DNA of 64,000 nucleotides from Motiliproteus sp036960175 (GTDB lineage: Bacteria; Pseudomonadota; Gammaproteobacteria; Pseudomonadales; Balneatricaceae), in NCBI GenBank assembly GCA_036960175.1, contig JBALWH010000018.1, forward strand, positions 1-64,000, written 5' to 3'. Each line of letters begins with the position of its first letter. The stretch's first letter is position 1. Both the position numbers and the translations under genes were made by a program. The notes below the pieces were generated by a model. That model was not told the DNA's origin, searched no databases, and saw nothing but the letters and a program-made list of their open reading frames with translations. Positions 44,312 to 54,258 of this stretch are shown here, one piece after another.

Positions 44312-46795
44312 ATGACTGCGTTACCCAAATTACTATTGGTTAATAGCGACAACTCCCAGCGACTAACGCTGCACGGCTTTATCAGTTCAAGCGGTAAGTT
44401 TGAGGTTATTGACGCCGATAGTGGTCAAGCCGCCGCTAGTCTTCTCAAACGGCATGATATCCGCTGCGTCGTCAGTGATATTTATATCGGCGACCTGGAT
44501 GGTTGGCGGCTGGCTAGGATGGTTAGATCGGGGGTTTTCAACTGTCCGGACAGCACACCCTTCATCATGGTGACATCGACCTGGTGCAAACGGATAGCAG
44601 AAACTACCGCCAGAGAATTCGATATTGACCACCTGATACCCTTCGCCCAATACCATCGCCTTAGCACACTGTTAAATGGCCTCGGCTCCACCCAACTCAA
44701 TCAGAAAAGCAATGTACTCGCCATCGAAGATACCGAAGAGAGCGCTACTCTGATCCAACGCATTCTAAGACACCGTTTCGACGTAGACGTAGCACCCGAT
44801 GGCCCTTCTGGGTTAGCGCTATGGCGCCAGAAAAAACACCCTATCGTGCTGTTGGACATAATGCTGCCGGGGATGTCAGGAATCGATGTGATGGCCGAAA
44901 TACTGCAGGAATGTCCCAGTCAAACCATTGTCGTCATGACCGCCCACGGCTCTATGGATCTGGCCGAAGAACTAATGCTGAAAGGTGCATCCGATTTTAT
45001 CAGCAAGCCTTTTCGCACCGAACAACTACGTAAGGTTTGTGAGATTGCCTTCCGCAGAGAAGATTTTATGATCAGCAATGATCAGTTTGCGGCAACCATT
45101 CAATCGCTAAAACAAAATGAAAGAGCACGCCTGGATCAGGCTGAAGAACATCAGCTTATCCTGGACAATTTATGCACCTCCGTCCTAGAGTTAGACCAGC
45201 AGGGCTCTATCACTTTTGCCAATAAAGCCTGGAGAAAACTGACCGGCCTTTCAACCGTCGAGACCATCGGCCAGCCCATCAGAAAATATGTTTGCGAAGA
45301 CAACCAGGCACCACAGCGCCTGACCTCGGCAATTGAAAGTACTTTCCAAAATAACAGCAACAACAACCGCCTAGAATTCAAAATGCGGGATAAATGCGGC
45401 CAAGATATCTGGGTAGAGGCCAGGCTAAACAAGATCAATCGCAAGAAAAACACCAAAGCCATATCCATCGCCATTGACGATATTTCTGCCCGCAAGAGCG
45501 CGGAACAGCAACTGCAACACTTGGCGTTACATGACTCGTTAACAGGTCTTTATAACCGCTACTATTTCGACAATGAGCTAAGACGACTAGCGACTGTCAG
45601 CCGTCGAACTAAAGAACAACACGCACTGCTCTATCTGGATCTCGACCATTTTAAGGCGATTAACGATACTCTGGGGCATAACCAAGGTGACTACGTACTC
45701 AAAGACGTAGCCGCCAAGCTAAAACACCGTCTGCGAAAAAGTGACCGTCTTTGTCGTATTGGCGGCGATGAGTTTGCGGTATTGCTATCCAATACCCCTA
45801 TAGGTCAAGCAACCAGCATCGCCCAAGACCTATGCGAATTACTTGCCAATGATTGTTACCGCTTTGCCGGTCAGGTCTACAAAATCAGCGGTAGTGTGGG
45901 CATCAGTCTGATCGATGGCCATGCAGACAACGCCCAGCTTTATCTGCAACAGGCAGACATTGCTCTCTACGTCGCTAAGCGCCATGGCCGCAACCTTGTG
46001 CACGTTTATTCACCCGATGACAAGGAAAGTGAAGACGTCAAGGTCAGCATGGAATGGTTACACCGGCTACAGTCCGCGATTGAGCAAGACAACCTGCTGT
46101 TACACTACCAACCTATCATTCATATCGAGAGTGGCGAAGTCGCTTACTACGAAGCCTTGGTAAGACTAAATATTGATGATAATTTGGTCTACCCCGGTGA
46201 ATTTATCCCGGCACTTGAACGTCTGAAGGATGTTAATCTCCTGGATCACCAGGTTGTCGCCAAAGGCATCAAAAGCCTCGCCGATAACCCCTGTATCAAT
46301 AAGCTCGCCATAAACCTCTCTGCTCAAGCTTTCGGAGACGAACGCCTGGTACCGCTGATTGAAAGCAAATTAGATCAATACGATGTCAACCCTGAACGGG
46401 TGATCTTTGAATTAACAGAATCCGCCAGTTTATCCAACCTGAGCGCCACGCAACGGATGATCAGCCGCTTATCTGAGATGGGCTGTAGTTTTTCCATCGA
46501 CGATTTCGGCACTGGTTTTAGCACCTTTACCTACCTGAAAAACCTTCCCGCAGACACGGTTAAAATCGACGGCAGCTTCGTTAAAGAAATGACCAAAAAC
46601 AGCATTGATTACGCCCTTGTTAAAGCCATCCGGGAGGTCGCAAAGGCGCTAAATAAATCCACCGTTGCCGAATTTGTGGAAAATCAGGAAACCCTGGATC
46701 TACTTAGAGAGATTAAGGTCGAATACGCACAAGGCTATTTCCTCGGCCGCCCGAAACCAATAGAAGAAATATGGGCAAAGGCTATTCCAGCCTGA
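44312..46795 (+). CDS. Response regulator with REC-REC-PAS-GGDEF-EAL
   Basis: 827 residues. The first receiver (about 5-125) has the phospho-Asp in VVSDIYIGD and the second (about 132-250) in VLLDIMLPGMSG. A coiled coil, a PAS domain (about 275-395), a GGDEF domain (about 405-570) with intact IGGDEF and an RKSD I-site, and an EAL domain (about 580-825) with YEALVRL and DDFGTGFST follow. Both catalytic signatures look intact, so it may make or break cyclic di-GMP. No cognate kinase is certain; the ETR1-like kinase lies 1 kb upstream on the same strand. Confidence 0.88.
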   Translation: MTALPKLLLVNSDNSQRLTLHGFISSSGKFEVIDADSGQAAASLLKRHDIRCVVSDIYIGDLDGWRLARMVRSGVFNCPDSTPFIMVTSTWCKRIAETTAREFDIDHLIPFAQYHRLSTLLNGLGSTQLNQKSNVLAIEDTEESATLIQRILRHRFDVDVAPDGPSGLALWRQKKHPIVLLDIMLPGMSGIDVMAEILQECPSQTIVVMTAHGSMDLAEELMLKGASDFISKPFRTEQLRKVCEIAFRREDFMISNDQFAATIQSLKQNERARLDQAEEHQLILDNLCTSVLELDQQGSITFANKAWRKLTGLSTVETIGQPIRKYVCEDNQAPQRLTSAIESTFQNNSNNNRLEFKMRDKCGQDIWVEARLNKINRKKNTKAISIAIDDISARKSAEQQLQHLALHDSLTGLYNRYYFDNELRRLATVSRRTKEQHALLYLDLDHFKAINDTLGHNQGDYVLKDVAAKLKHRLRKSDRLCRIGGDEFAVLLSNTPIGQATSIAQDLCELLANDCYRFAGQVYKISGSVGISLIDGHADNAQLYLQQADIALYVAKRHGRNLVHVYSPDDKESEDVKVSMEWLHRLQSAIEQDNLLLHYQPIIHIESGEVAYYEALVRLNIDDNLVYPGEFIPALERLKDVNLLDHQVVAKGIKSLADNPCINKLAINLSAQAFGDERLVPLIESKLDQYDVNPERVIFELTESASLSNLSATQRMISRLSEMGCSFSIDDFGTGFSTFTYLKNLPADTVKIDGSFVKEMTKNSIDYALVKAIREVAKALNKSTVAEFVENQETLDLLREIKVEYAQGYFLGRPKPIEEIWAKAIPA

Positions 46796-46989
46796 TTCCA
46801 GCCAGAGCCCTGGGGAATACTTTAATATCCAGCCCAGCAATTTCCAAGCCCAGTAATCGGATAGCGCCGCCTCATTCTAAATCACACAGGACGTGGTACA
46901 GCTGAAAGGATTCTCGTTCCACACTGCACCGTTACGGCAACGTAAAGTTTCACTGCACCGCCCTTAAATCCAGAACACCGGGAACGATC

Positions 46990-48753
46990 ATGACTTCAAC
47001 TAATGCTAAAGCAAGCGCACAGGATTTAGCATGCGATCCACAAGTAACCCCCTATACCTTTTCCGATCTTATTATCGAATACCTGAATCTCCTGGACATT
47101 AGCAAAATATTTGGTGTTCCTGGCGGCTCCATTGAGCCCTTCTTCGATGCCGTCGCCCGTAGCGAACGGCAAGACGGTATACAGATGGTGGTGGCACGAC
47201 ATGAATCGGGGGCTGCTTTTATGGCCGATGGCTATGCCCGGGAAACCGATTCCATCGGCGTTTGCTGCTCAACCACCGGGCCTGGGGCGACCAACCTAAT
47301 CACCGGAGTCGCAAGCGCCTATGCCGATAATATCCCGCTGCTGGTAATCACCGCCCAAACGCCGCTACCCAAATTCGGAAAAAGGGCCCTCCAAGACAGC
47401 TCCTGTTCCTCCATTGATGTGGTTGGCATGCTCCGCCATTGCACCCGGTTTAGCACCCTGGTATCGCACCCGGAACAGCTGGAGAGCAAGCTTATTTCCG
47501 CAATAATGGCTGCCAACAATACCCCCAGGGGACCGGCCCACATCAGCATACCGGCCGACCTATTGAATACACCGGCCCCCTGTGGTCCCAGCGTGGGACC
47601 GGATGCCCTGCGCAAGAAATTTTCCCTCAGCGATCAACAAGGTCTGGAGCAACTGAAAGAACAGATAGAAAAATCAGGTCGTATACTTCTTTTTTTGGGT
47701 GATAACTGTCGTCAGGGCAGCCAGAAGATCATGGAATTTGCAGAACAGATTAGTGCTCCGGTCATCACTGATCCAATGGGCAAACGCTGGGTTGATGAAA
47801 CCCACCCGCTGTATTGTGGCGTGTTCGGTTTTTCTGGGCACGAGAAAGCCCGACGGCTGGTGATGGATCAGCAGTATGACATCCTCATCGCAATAGGCGC
47901 ACAACTGGGAGAACTCGGCACCAGCGGCTGGGAATCAACATTTCTTAACAACAAGCTAATTCATATCGACGACACCCTTGAACATTTCACCCGCTCCCCG
48001 ATGGCTCGACTGCATGTTTATGGCCACTTACCGACACTGTTTTCCAAGCTCATAGAATCGATAAATGAAGCCCACAGTTGGAGGCCTCGATGGGAGTGTA
48101 TTGATCAGCTCAACGTTAAAGGGGACCTGATCAACGAGGCAGCGCGGCAAAGCGCCCTAAGCGATGACACACCATTAAAACCCCAACGCCTGTTCAGCGA
48201 ACTATCGCAGCGACTACCGGAACATACCCGAATTTTTATTGATGCGGGTAATGCCTGGTCTTGGGCCACCCACTTTATGCAACGTCAAGATACCAACGGT
48301 TTCTACCGTATCGCCATGGGCTTTGGATCTATGGCCTGGGCCATTGGCGCTTCTGTCGGCTCACATACCGCGAATCCTGCTGCTCCCCATGTCTGTATTA
48401 CCGGCGACGGCAGTTACCTGATGAGTGGACAGGAGATCACCGTAGCCCTGCAGCAACAATTGCCCTTGGTCATGATCATTCTGAACGACAATGCACTGGG
48501 CATGGTGAAGCACGGTCAGCGTCTAGGAGGAGCAGAACAGATTGGCTATCAGCTGCCAACCATCAACTATGCGGCTATAGCCGCAGCGATGGGTATTGAA
48601 GGCATCATTATTGCGTCACCCGATGAACTTCAAGCGCTTAATTTTGATCGGTTGTTCAGTAAATCAGCGCCCACTCTGATTGATATCCGCATCGATGGCG
48701 AAGAGGTACCGCCAATGGGGGAACGCATTAAAGGCTTGGCAACCAGCAAATAG
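46990..48753 (+). CDS. Thiamine-diphosphate-dependent enzyme, acetolactate synthase-like
   Basis: 587 residues with three ThDP domains. The catalytic Glu lies in ARHESGAAFMADGYAR and the ThDP motif starts GDGSYLMSGQE and ends in a NDN near 505. The layout is that of acetolactate synthase and related decarboxylases. No small subunit gene is adjacent, so it is probably not a biosynthetic AHAS. It faces two citrate-synthase-fold genes with only 32 bases between the stops. Substrate unknown. Confidence 0.8.
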   Translation: MTSTNAKASAQDLACDPQVTPYTFSDLIIEYLNLLDISKIFGVPGGSIEPFFDAVARSERQDGIQMVVARHESGAAFMADGYARETDSIGVCCSTTGPGATNLITGVASAYADNIPLLVITAQTPLPKFGKRALQDSSCSSIDVVGMLRHCTRFSTLVSHPEQLESKLISAIMAANNTPRGPAHISIPADLLNTPAPCGPSVGPDALRKKFSLSDQQGLEQLKEQIEKSGRILLFLGDNCRQGSQKIMEFAEQISAPVITDPMGKRWVDETHPLYCGVFGFSGHEKARRLVMDQQYDILIAIGAQLGELGTSGWESTFLNNKLIHIDDTLEHFTRSPMARLHVYGHLPTLFSKLIESINEAHSWRPRWECIDQLNVKGDLINEAARQSALSDDTPLKPQRLFSELSQRLPEHTRIFIDAGNAWSWATHFMQRQDTNGFYRIAMGFGSMAWAIGASVGSHTANPAAPHVCITGDGSYLMSGQEITVALQQQLPLVMIILNDNALGMVKHGQRLGGAEQIGYQLPTINYAAIAAAMGIEGIIIASPDELQALNFDRLFSKSAPTLIDIRIDGEEVPPMGERIKGLATSK

Positions 48754-48785
48754 ATTGAATATCAAGCTAAGCGCTCAGCGGGCCA

Positions 48786-49601
48786 TTACAGCAGCAGCTC
48801 CCGGTCAGCCCTACCGCAATAAATCACGTCATCACAACGCAAGGGTAGATAACTGCCAGCAGGATTATCAGCAGCCTCGGCATAGCAAGCCTGTACACCG
48901 GCAGCCACCCAACAGGCGGATATTCGGTACACGCTACGAATATCCAACCCCTGGTCGGCCAGAAATGCTGCCATATAGCCGCCGAAATTAATGCTCTCCT
49001 GATGATGTTCTGAGAGGTAGTCGCTGATAGATAACGCCAGGTGCTGATACTCGCCAACCTCAAATTCCAATTTGTTGCCAACCCGCTGCATCGCAGTGAC
49101 ACGCTCGTCACCCTTGGCAATGGGACGGGCATATCCTGGCACCCCCTTACCCCGCTGCAGGGTTCGCTCAACAATGCTCCCAATACTAGTGCCAGCAGAA
49201 ACTTCTAGTAGCGCTGCCTGGATAAAGCCCATGCAGTTGCTGAGCACACCGGGTCCATAGAGCCGCGAATCTGAAGCCAAAATCCCCGCCGTAGTGGCGG
49301 CAACGGGTGAGGCTCTGCTATCACCCGCCAGGGCTCCAATCTGGTTGCACCAAATTCTGGAGTCGGGCCAGCTGAGGCAGATAAAGGCCGCTTCCAGCCA
49401 TTCCGCCAGCGCCCGTTCTGGCAATTTACCGGTCACATTGAGCATCATTAGCTGGAAGTAAGACACCTCACCGACCAGCTCCTCCATCATCGAATAGCCA
49501 TGATTGTAGACTGCCTCACCAATACGCCACCCACCCTTACGGCTATAAATACTATTGCGCCGGTGCTGCCAGAAAGCTAATGGATCAGTTGTCGATGACA
49601 T
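48786..49601 (-). CDS. Degenerate citrate-synthase-fold protein (second of a pair)
   Basis: 271 residues from the ATG at 49601, with GGAAG upstream. The first codons overlap the end of the upstream gene by 17 bases. The fold is recognised from the HGYSMMEELV...LMMLNVTGKLPE start, YGPG in place of GPLHGG, VPGYARPIAKGDERV in place of GFGHRVYKNYDPR, and ESINFGGYMAAFL in place of NVDFYSGVLL. By this alignment both catalytic His and the Asp are replaced. It is the size of citryl-CoA lyases. It probably pairs with the upstream paralogue. Activity is unknown. Confidence 0.62.
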   Translation of the reverse strand: MSSTTDPLAFWQHRRNSIYSRKGGWRIGEAVYNHGYSMMEELVGEVSYFQLMMLNVTGKLPERALAEWLEAAFICLSWPDSRIWCNQIGALAGDSRASPVAATTAGILASDSRLYGPGVLSNCMGFIQAALLEVSAGTSIGSIVERTLQRGKGVPGYARPIAKGDERVTAMQRVGNKLEFEVGEYQHLALSISDYLSEHHQESINFGGYMAAFLADQGLDIRSVYRISACWVAAGVQACYAEAADNPAGSYLPLRCDDVIYCGRADRELLL

Positions 49602-50391
49602 AATTGTCTTCCGCAATAAATGGCATATCGGTAATCGGCTTAGCAAATTTCTCGGCACCATGAGCCGCTAGTCCGGGCAGCCGGGCGAGCTGATACACTA
49701 ATTCGCCCTGATGGGGACTAAAGCCCAGATCAAGTAACACCGCCGCCGCCACACCCGATATCAGCCAGCCACAGTGAGGCTGCACCAGAGCAGTAACAAA
49801 CTGGTTAGCCCAAGCAACGTACTGCCCGGTATGCCCGGTGGATTCAAGGTTAGCCAGCAATTTTTTGCTGTAACAATCCTGCGTACCATACAAAGATCCA
49901 AACCCGGGAACCAGATGTTGGTCGCCAGCCTCTGGAGCACAGTGGTCGGATAAGCCTGCAGCGGTTTCTGCCGGGCATTTCGCCTGACTACGCTGCAAAT
50001 ATTTCATTGCTTTAAAGACATCGTGACTACCCTGATTTTCCCCGCCAAGCACAGTCAAGCCGATGGGTAGCAGATGGCTGATATGGGTACGGCTTACCGC
50101 CGCATTCATGACCGCACGAGTGGCATTATGGCGAGGCCCCGGGTTAATCAATGAGATCAGCAGGCGTTCAAACAGAATTTTTTGCCCGTCGTTTGGAAGT
50201 TCACCCTGCATCAGCAGATAAATCACTTCCGACAGACTTTTATGATTAATCAACGCCAGGTGATCGTAGCCGTGACAACGTACCTCATCGACCAGGTATG
50301 CATTGTCAGGAGACGCTTTTTCGCGCCAGATCTCCGTGGAGATCTGTTCACAAAAATCATCAGCGCGTTTCTCTTCGTTTACTTTTGCCAT
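49585..50391 (-). CDS. Degenerate citrate-synthase-fold protein (first of a pair)
   Basis: 268 residues. The N-terminus RCHGYDHLALINHKSLSEVIYLLMQGELP is a clear citrate synthase element. The HGGAN site is replaced by GGENQGSHD, the GHRVYK site by VPGFGSLYGTQD, and the NVDFYSG site by PHCGWLISG, so the three catalytic residues seem lost here as well. It precedes its paralogue in the same operon. The two may form a heteromer in which the active site is rebuilt or lost. A citryl-CoA lyase-like role is the closest named alternative. Confidence 0.6.
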   Translation of the reverse strand: MAKVNEEKRADDFCEQISTEIWREKASPDNAYLVDEVRCHGYDHLALINHKSLSEVIYLLMQGELPNDGQKILFERLLISLINPGPRHNATRAVMNAAVSRTHISHLLPIGLTVLGGENQGSHDVFKAMKYLQRSQAKCPAETAAGLSDHCAPEAGDQHLVPGFGSLYGTQDCYSKKLLANLESTGHTGQYVAWANQFVTALVQPHCGWLISGVAAAVLLDLGFSPHQGELVYQLARLPGLAAHGAEKFAKPITDMPFIAEDNYVIDN

Positions 50392-50494
50392 GCCATTGCA
50401 TCGTCATCAGGTGGTTGGGAAGACAGCCCCGCTTCAACACGAGGCTTAGCGATAAATCCTGCCAATCTGGCGGACCGGCTAAGCTATTCAGCCG

Positions 50495-52624
50495 TTAGTA
50501 ACGGTATGTCACCTGCCCCCAGATACTGCGTTCTTCGAGCAGATAATCGTTCGGTATCGAGGTGCTGGCAGGCTCTCTGGCGTTGCTATCAAACAGATTT
50601 TTCACCGTCATAGCCAATTGCAGATGTCCGGCATCCAGACTGTAGCCGAGTCTTAGATTAACCCAGTGGTAATCATCAACTTCCGCGCGACTGTCTCCCG
50701 CTTCCCTTGGCCTGGAGCCTATCCAGTAATGCTGCACAGACGCTGACATTTGCTCAGTGAAAGTATATTGCATATCCAGGTAAGTACTATGCTGCGGGGC
50801 GTCGGCGACATCAGCGCCGGTATCGGCATTTTCGGAATGCTGAAAAGCGTAATTACCGTAGATTTTAAAACGATCACTAAGCTTCCAGCCCAACTCCAAT
50901 TCCAACCCGTGACCATCCTGATCCCGAACATTGTCGGTTTGCTCGGTGGTGCCCACCGCCACGGTATCGATAAGGTCAGTCGCCTCGTAGACAAACAAGG
51001 TGAGTTTAATGCTGGTATCAAAATTCGGTCGGTAGTCGAAGGCCAATTCTACAGTTTCAATTTCCTCCGGGGTTAAATCCGGGTTACCGAGAGCAGCAGG
51101 GTTGTTAATCAAATACTGCTCATTGAAGGCCGGCGCTCGGAAGGCTGTGCCGTACAGCAGTTTGGTGGTGAGGTTATGACTGGTCTCCCACACCAAGGCG
51201 ATACGGGGGTTGGTAGACTCTCCAAAGTCAGAATAGTGGTCCCAGCGCACCCCCGCAGTCAACGACCAGTCGTTATTAAGCCGCCACTCATCCTGCAATG
51301 ACAGATAGTAGTGGGTGCGGTCCTGGTTTGGCAGATAGATATCAGCGGTTCCGGTAACGTCTGTCAGAGTGCCTCCGACAACCGGTACTGTGCCATCGAT
51401 CACACCCGGTCCGAAATTTTTGAACTCCTCAGTTTCAATTTCTTCCCGCGTCCAGCCGCTAGCCAGACGAACTAAATGGTCCGTAAAGCCTGTATATAGA
51501 GCCGCGACATCAGCCACCATCACCGTGTTTTCATTCCGTGGATTGCCAATATAGCCGTCGGTAAAAGTGACCATGCCAGAGAACGGCGATGAAAACGCAT
51601 TACCATCAGTTCCGACAGGCAGAGTTGCGCCAGAAGGAAACAGCACGAAGAAAGAATCACTGTCCGAATTCAAATAGGATAGGTTGGCTTTTAGGCTCCA
51701 TTGCGGCGTCAGTTGATCATCAAACCCCAACTTTACCCGGAGTTGATCAACATCCTGATAACCGCTGTTATCCAGAGCGTTAGCACCGCCAGAGCCAACA
51801 CCGGCATTTGATTGTTGCCAGTACCAGGTTTCCAGATTCCAGCTGTTATAACCAAGGTCCAGATGAAGATTGGTGACCTCATAGCCGGTGCTTACAGCCC
51901 CAGGTGCCTGAGATGCAGAGGTCGCGAACATTCCATCGAATATGGTTTGCAGATCGGCATCAACAATACGGCTATTGTCACCGTCCGAAAGCTGATGTTC
52001 GAAGGCAAAGGAGATTGAAAAATCATCCTGGCGATAGCCCTTTCTGAACCAGAGATCGCGACTACCAAAGCTGCCAGACCGCAGCCCCAACTCGCCAGCG
52101 GCATTGTCATCGGCATTATTGGTAATGATATTGATAACACCGCTAAAGGCATCAGCGCCATACACCGCAGAACCGGGCCCTCGAATCACCTCAATGCGTT
52201 TAATATTGCTAACAGGCATGCGAAAGGTATAGGGCAAGCCGCCATTAAAAGTGTTCTTAAATTCGGCCCCATTCAGCAACACCATTATTTGGGGATTAAA
52301 CCCGGTTTGAATGCCTCGGACCGAATAGGTAGGATCCATACGACTGAGGCTGGACGGCATCACATGCAGCCCTGGCACTCGCTCCAGCACTTCATCTAGG
52401 TGGGTAGCGCCCATCTGTTCAATCTGTTTGCGGGTGATGACACTGGCCACCGAGGGCGCCTTGTTGAGAGGGGTAACGGTGCCGGTGGCTATGCTGACCA
52501 ACTCTTCCTCATTGTAGTAACCTGCGAACTCGTCACCTTCTTCAAATTCATTCACTCCAGCCGCGAATCCATGCAGCGGGGACAACATCGTTGAAAGCAA
52601 AAGGGAGTACAGCTGGATTCTCAT
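50495..52624 (-). CDS. TonB-dependent outer membrane receptor
   Basis: 709 residues with a signal peptide (about 1-21). The plug domain (about 50-170) has ITRKQIEQMGATHLDEVLERVPG and the strand VIRGPGSAVYGADAFSGVINII. A 22-strand type barrel follows, ending in VTYRY. The last gene of an operon with a histidine kinase and a periplasmic binding protein. Such trios sense and import a ligand together. No FecR/sigma pair adjoins it. The ligand is unknown. Confidence 0.88.
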   Translation of the reverse strand: MRIQLYSLLLSTMLSPLHGFAAGVNEFEEGDEFAGYYNEEELVSIATGTVTPLNKAPSVASVITRKQIEQMGATHLDEVLERVPGLHVMPSSLSRMDPTYSVRGIQTGFNPQIMVLLNGAEFKNTFNGGLPYTFRMPVSNIKRIEVIRGPGSAVYGADAFSGVINIITNNADDNAAGELGLRSGSFGSRDLWFRKGYRQDDFSISFAFEHQLSDGDNSRIVDADLQTIFDGMFATSASQAPGAVSTGYEVTNLHLDLGYNSWNLETWYWQQSNAGVGSGGANALDNSGYQDVDQLRVKLGFDDQLTPQWSLKANLSYLNSDSDSFFVLFPSGATLPVGTDGNAFSSPFSGMVTFTDGYIGNPRNENTVMVADVAALYTGFTDHLVRLASGWTREEIETEEFKNFGPGVIDGTVPVVGGTLTDVTGTADIYLPNQDRTHYYLSLQDEWRLNNDWSLTAGVRWDHYSDFGESTNPRIALVWETSHNLTTKLLYGTAFRAPAFNEQYLINNPAALGNPDLTPEEIETVELAFDYRPNFDTSIKLTLFVYEATDLIDTVAVGTTEQTDNVRDQDGHGLELELGWKLSDRFKIYGNYAFQHSENADTGADVADAPQHSTYLDMQYTFTEQMSASVQHYWIGSRPREAGDSRAEVDDYHWVNLRLGYSLDAGHLQLAMTVKNLFDSNAREPASTSIPNDYLLEERSIWGQVTYRY

Positions 52625-52678
52625 AATTAAACTCTGATTCTATTATTATTTATAATTATTGGATTTTTTAATCACTTT

Positions 52679-54247
52679 CTAAGTGTTTTTAACGCTTGAA
52701 TTTTGAGCGTTTTCTAGGGGTAAAATCAGTTCAAAACAAGTCCCCTCACCGAGGCGGCTATCTATCCTGATAGAGCCTCCGAGCATTTCCGTAAAGTGAC
52801 GAGAGATCGCCAGTCCCAGGCCCGTGCCACCGTACTTGCGTCGAACACTGCCATCAACCTGGCGGAATTCATCAAAAATCACCCCCTGCTGATCCTCGGC
52901 AATGCCAACCCCGGTATCGACGACTCTGATGTTCAGCTGAATATCATCACAGCCAACGTCTAATCGAATGGTCCCCTGTTCAGTAAATTTACACGCATTG
53001 GAAAGCAGATTAAGTAGTATCTGCATCACCTTGTCTTTGTCGACCCTAAAACGAACATCCTGAGCCGGTTTAACTATCTCTAAGCAATTATCGTTTTCTG
53101 CGACCAGAGGCCTTATTACCCCCACGGCCTCGTCGACCATTTCATAAACCGATACATCCTGAGGTGATAATTCCATCTTGCCAGCTTCGCTTTTAGCTAG
53201 ATCCAGAATCGCACCAATCAGTGCCAACAAACGTTGTGAGGCCTTCATCGCAGCATCCAGGTCCTCCACCTGAGCATCCATGGCTTCGTATTCGAGCTCT
53301 TCCCGCACCAACTCGATATAACCAATAACCGCCTGCAACGGCGTTCTCAACTCATGACTGATATTGGCCAGAAATTCGGATTTGGTACGTACAGCGGTAA
53401 GCGCAGCATCCCTAGCCTGAATCAATTCATGAGTTTGTATTTCTACTTCAGACTCCAGACTAGCGTTCATATTGATGAGAACATCTTCTTGTTTTTCCAA
53501 GACTTTCATCATTTCATTGTAACTATCGGCCATCTGCCTTATTTCTTTTGGCCCTTCCACGACAGCATAGTTATGCTCCCCAGAAAGCTGTGCTTCTCGC
53601 ATAATCGATGACAGCGTAAACAACGGCCGAATGACCCGCCGCAGGCCTATATTCATCAATAACCCCATCAACACCGCAATCGCCAGGGCAATGACAAGGT
53701 TGTATACCAGCAGGTTGTCAGAAAGCTTATTCAGGGATGCTTTAGAAATGTTGATCAACACAAAACCGAGCTGCTCCGGTGGCTCTGTACCTAGGGCAAA
53801 TTCATCCTCTTCCGCGAATTCACCTTGCAACCACACCGGTGCCGCTATGTACCAGTTGTTGGCACTATCCTTAACCAACTCAGGTTCAAGGCTGCGCTGC
53901 CATTGCCTAAGTTCTGTTGCTCGCCACTTAACTTCTCCCTTTTGTAGTAAGGGCGCCAGCTGACTGGTAAAGATCGCGACACCAACAACATCGTTGAAAC
54001 CAAGCACCTGCGTCACCGCCTCAGCAGCATTGTCCTCACTATCGGTGATCAGAGACAGTACGCTGAGCTCGGCGAGATTCCCGGCAATCTGCAAAGAACT
54101 GTTCAAGACCATCGTGTGCGACTGAGCACTGCCTATCCAAGAACCCACCACTGACGAGGTAATCGCTAACAACGCAATAGAGGTAAGCAGGAAGGTCAGT
54201 AATTGCCCCCTCAGACTACTTTCATATCCTGCTTTGAATATATTCAT
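52679..54247 (-). CDS. Membrane histidine kinase
   Basis: 522 residues: two membrane helices (about 15-40, 170-195) around a periplasmic sensor, HAMP (about 195-245), a coiled coil, HisKA with the phospho-His in SHELRTPLQAV (near 295), and HATPase (about 400-510, GGTGLGLAIS). There is no receiver domain and no response regulator next to it. It lies 11 bases after the ABC-type binding protein and 54 bases before the TonB receptor. It may read the state of the binding protein. Confidence 0.88.
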   Translation of the reverse strand: MNIFKAGYESSLRGQLLTFLLTSIALLAITSSVVGSWIGSAQSHTMVLNSSLQIAGNLAELSVLSLITDSEDNAAEAVTQVLGFNDVVGVAIFTSQLAPLLQKGEVKWRATELRQWQRSLEPELVKDSANNWYIAAPVWLQGEFAEEDEFALGTEPPEQLGFVLINISKASLNKLSDNLLVYNLVIALAIAVLMGLLMNIGLRRVIRPLFTLSSIMREAQLSGEHNYAVVEGPKEIRQMADSYNEMMKVLEKQEDVLINMNASLESEVEIQTHELIQARDAALTAVRTKSEFLANISHELRTPLQAVIGYIELVREELEYEAMDAQVEDLDAAMKASQRLLALIGAILDLAKSEAGKMELSPQDVSVYEMVDEAVGVIRPLVAENDNCLEIVKPAQDVRFRVDKDKVMQILLNLLSNACKFTEQGTIRLDVGCDDIQLNIRVVDTGVGIAEDQQGVIFDEFRQVDGSVRRKYGGTGLGLAISRHFTEMLGGSIRIDSRLGEGTCFELILPLENAQNSSVKNT

Positions 54248-54258
54248 CGATAGCCCCG

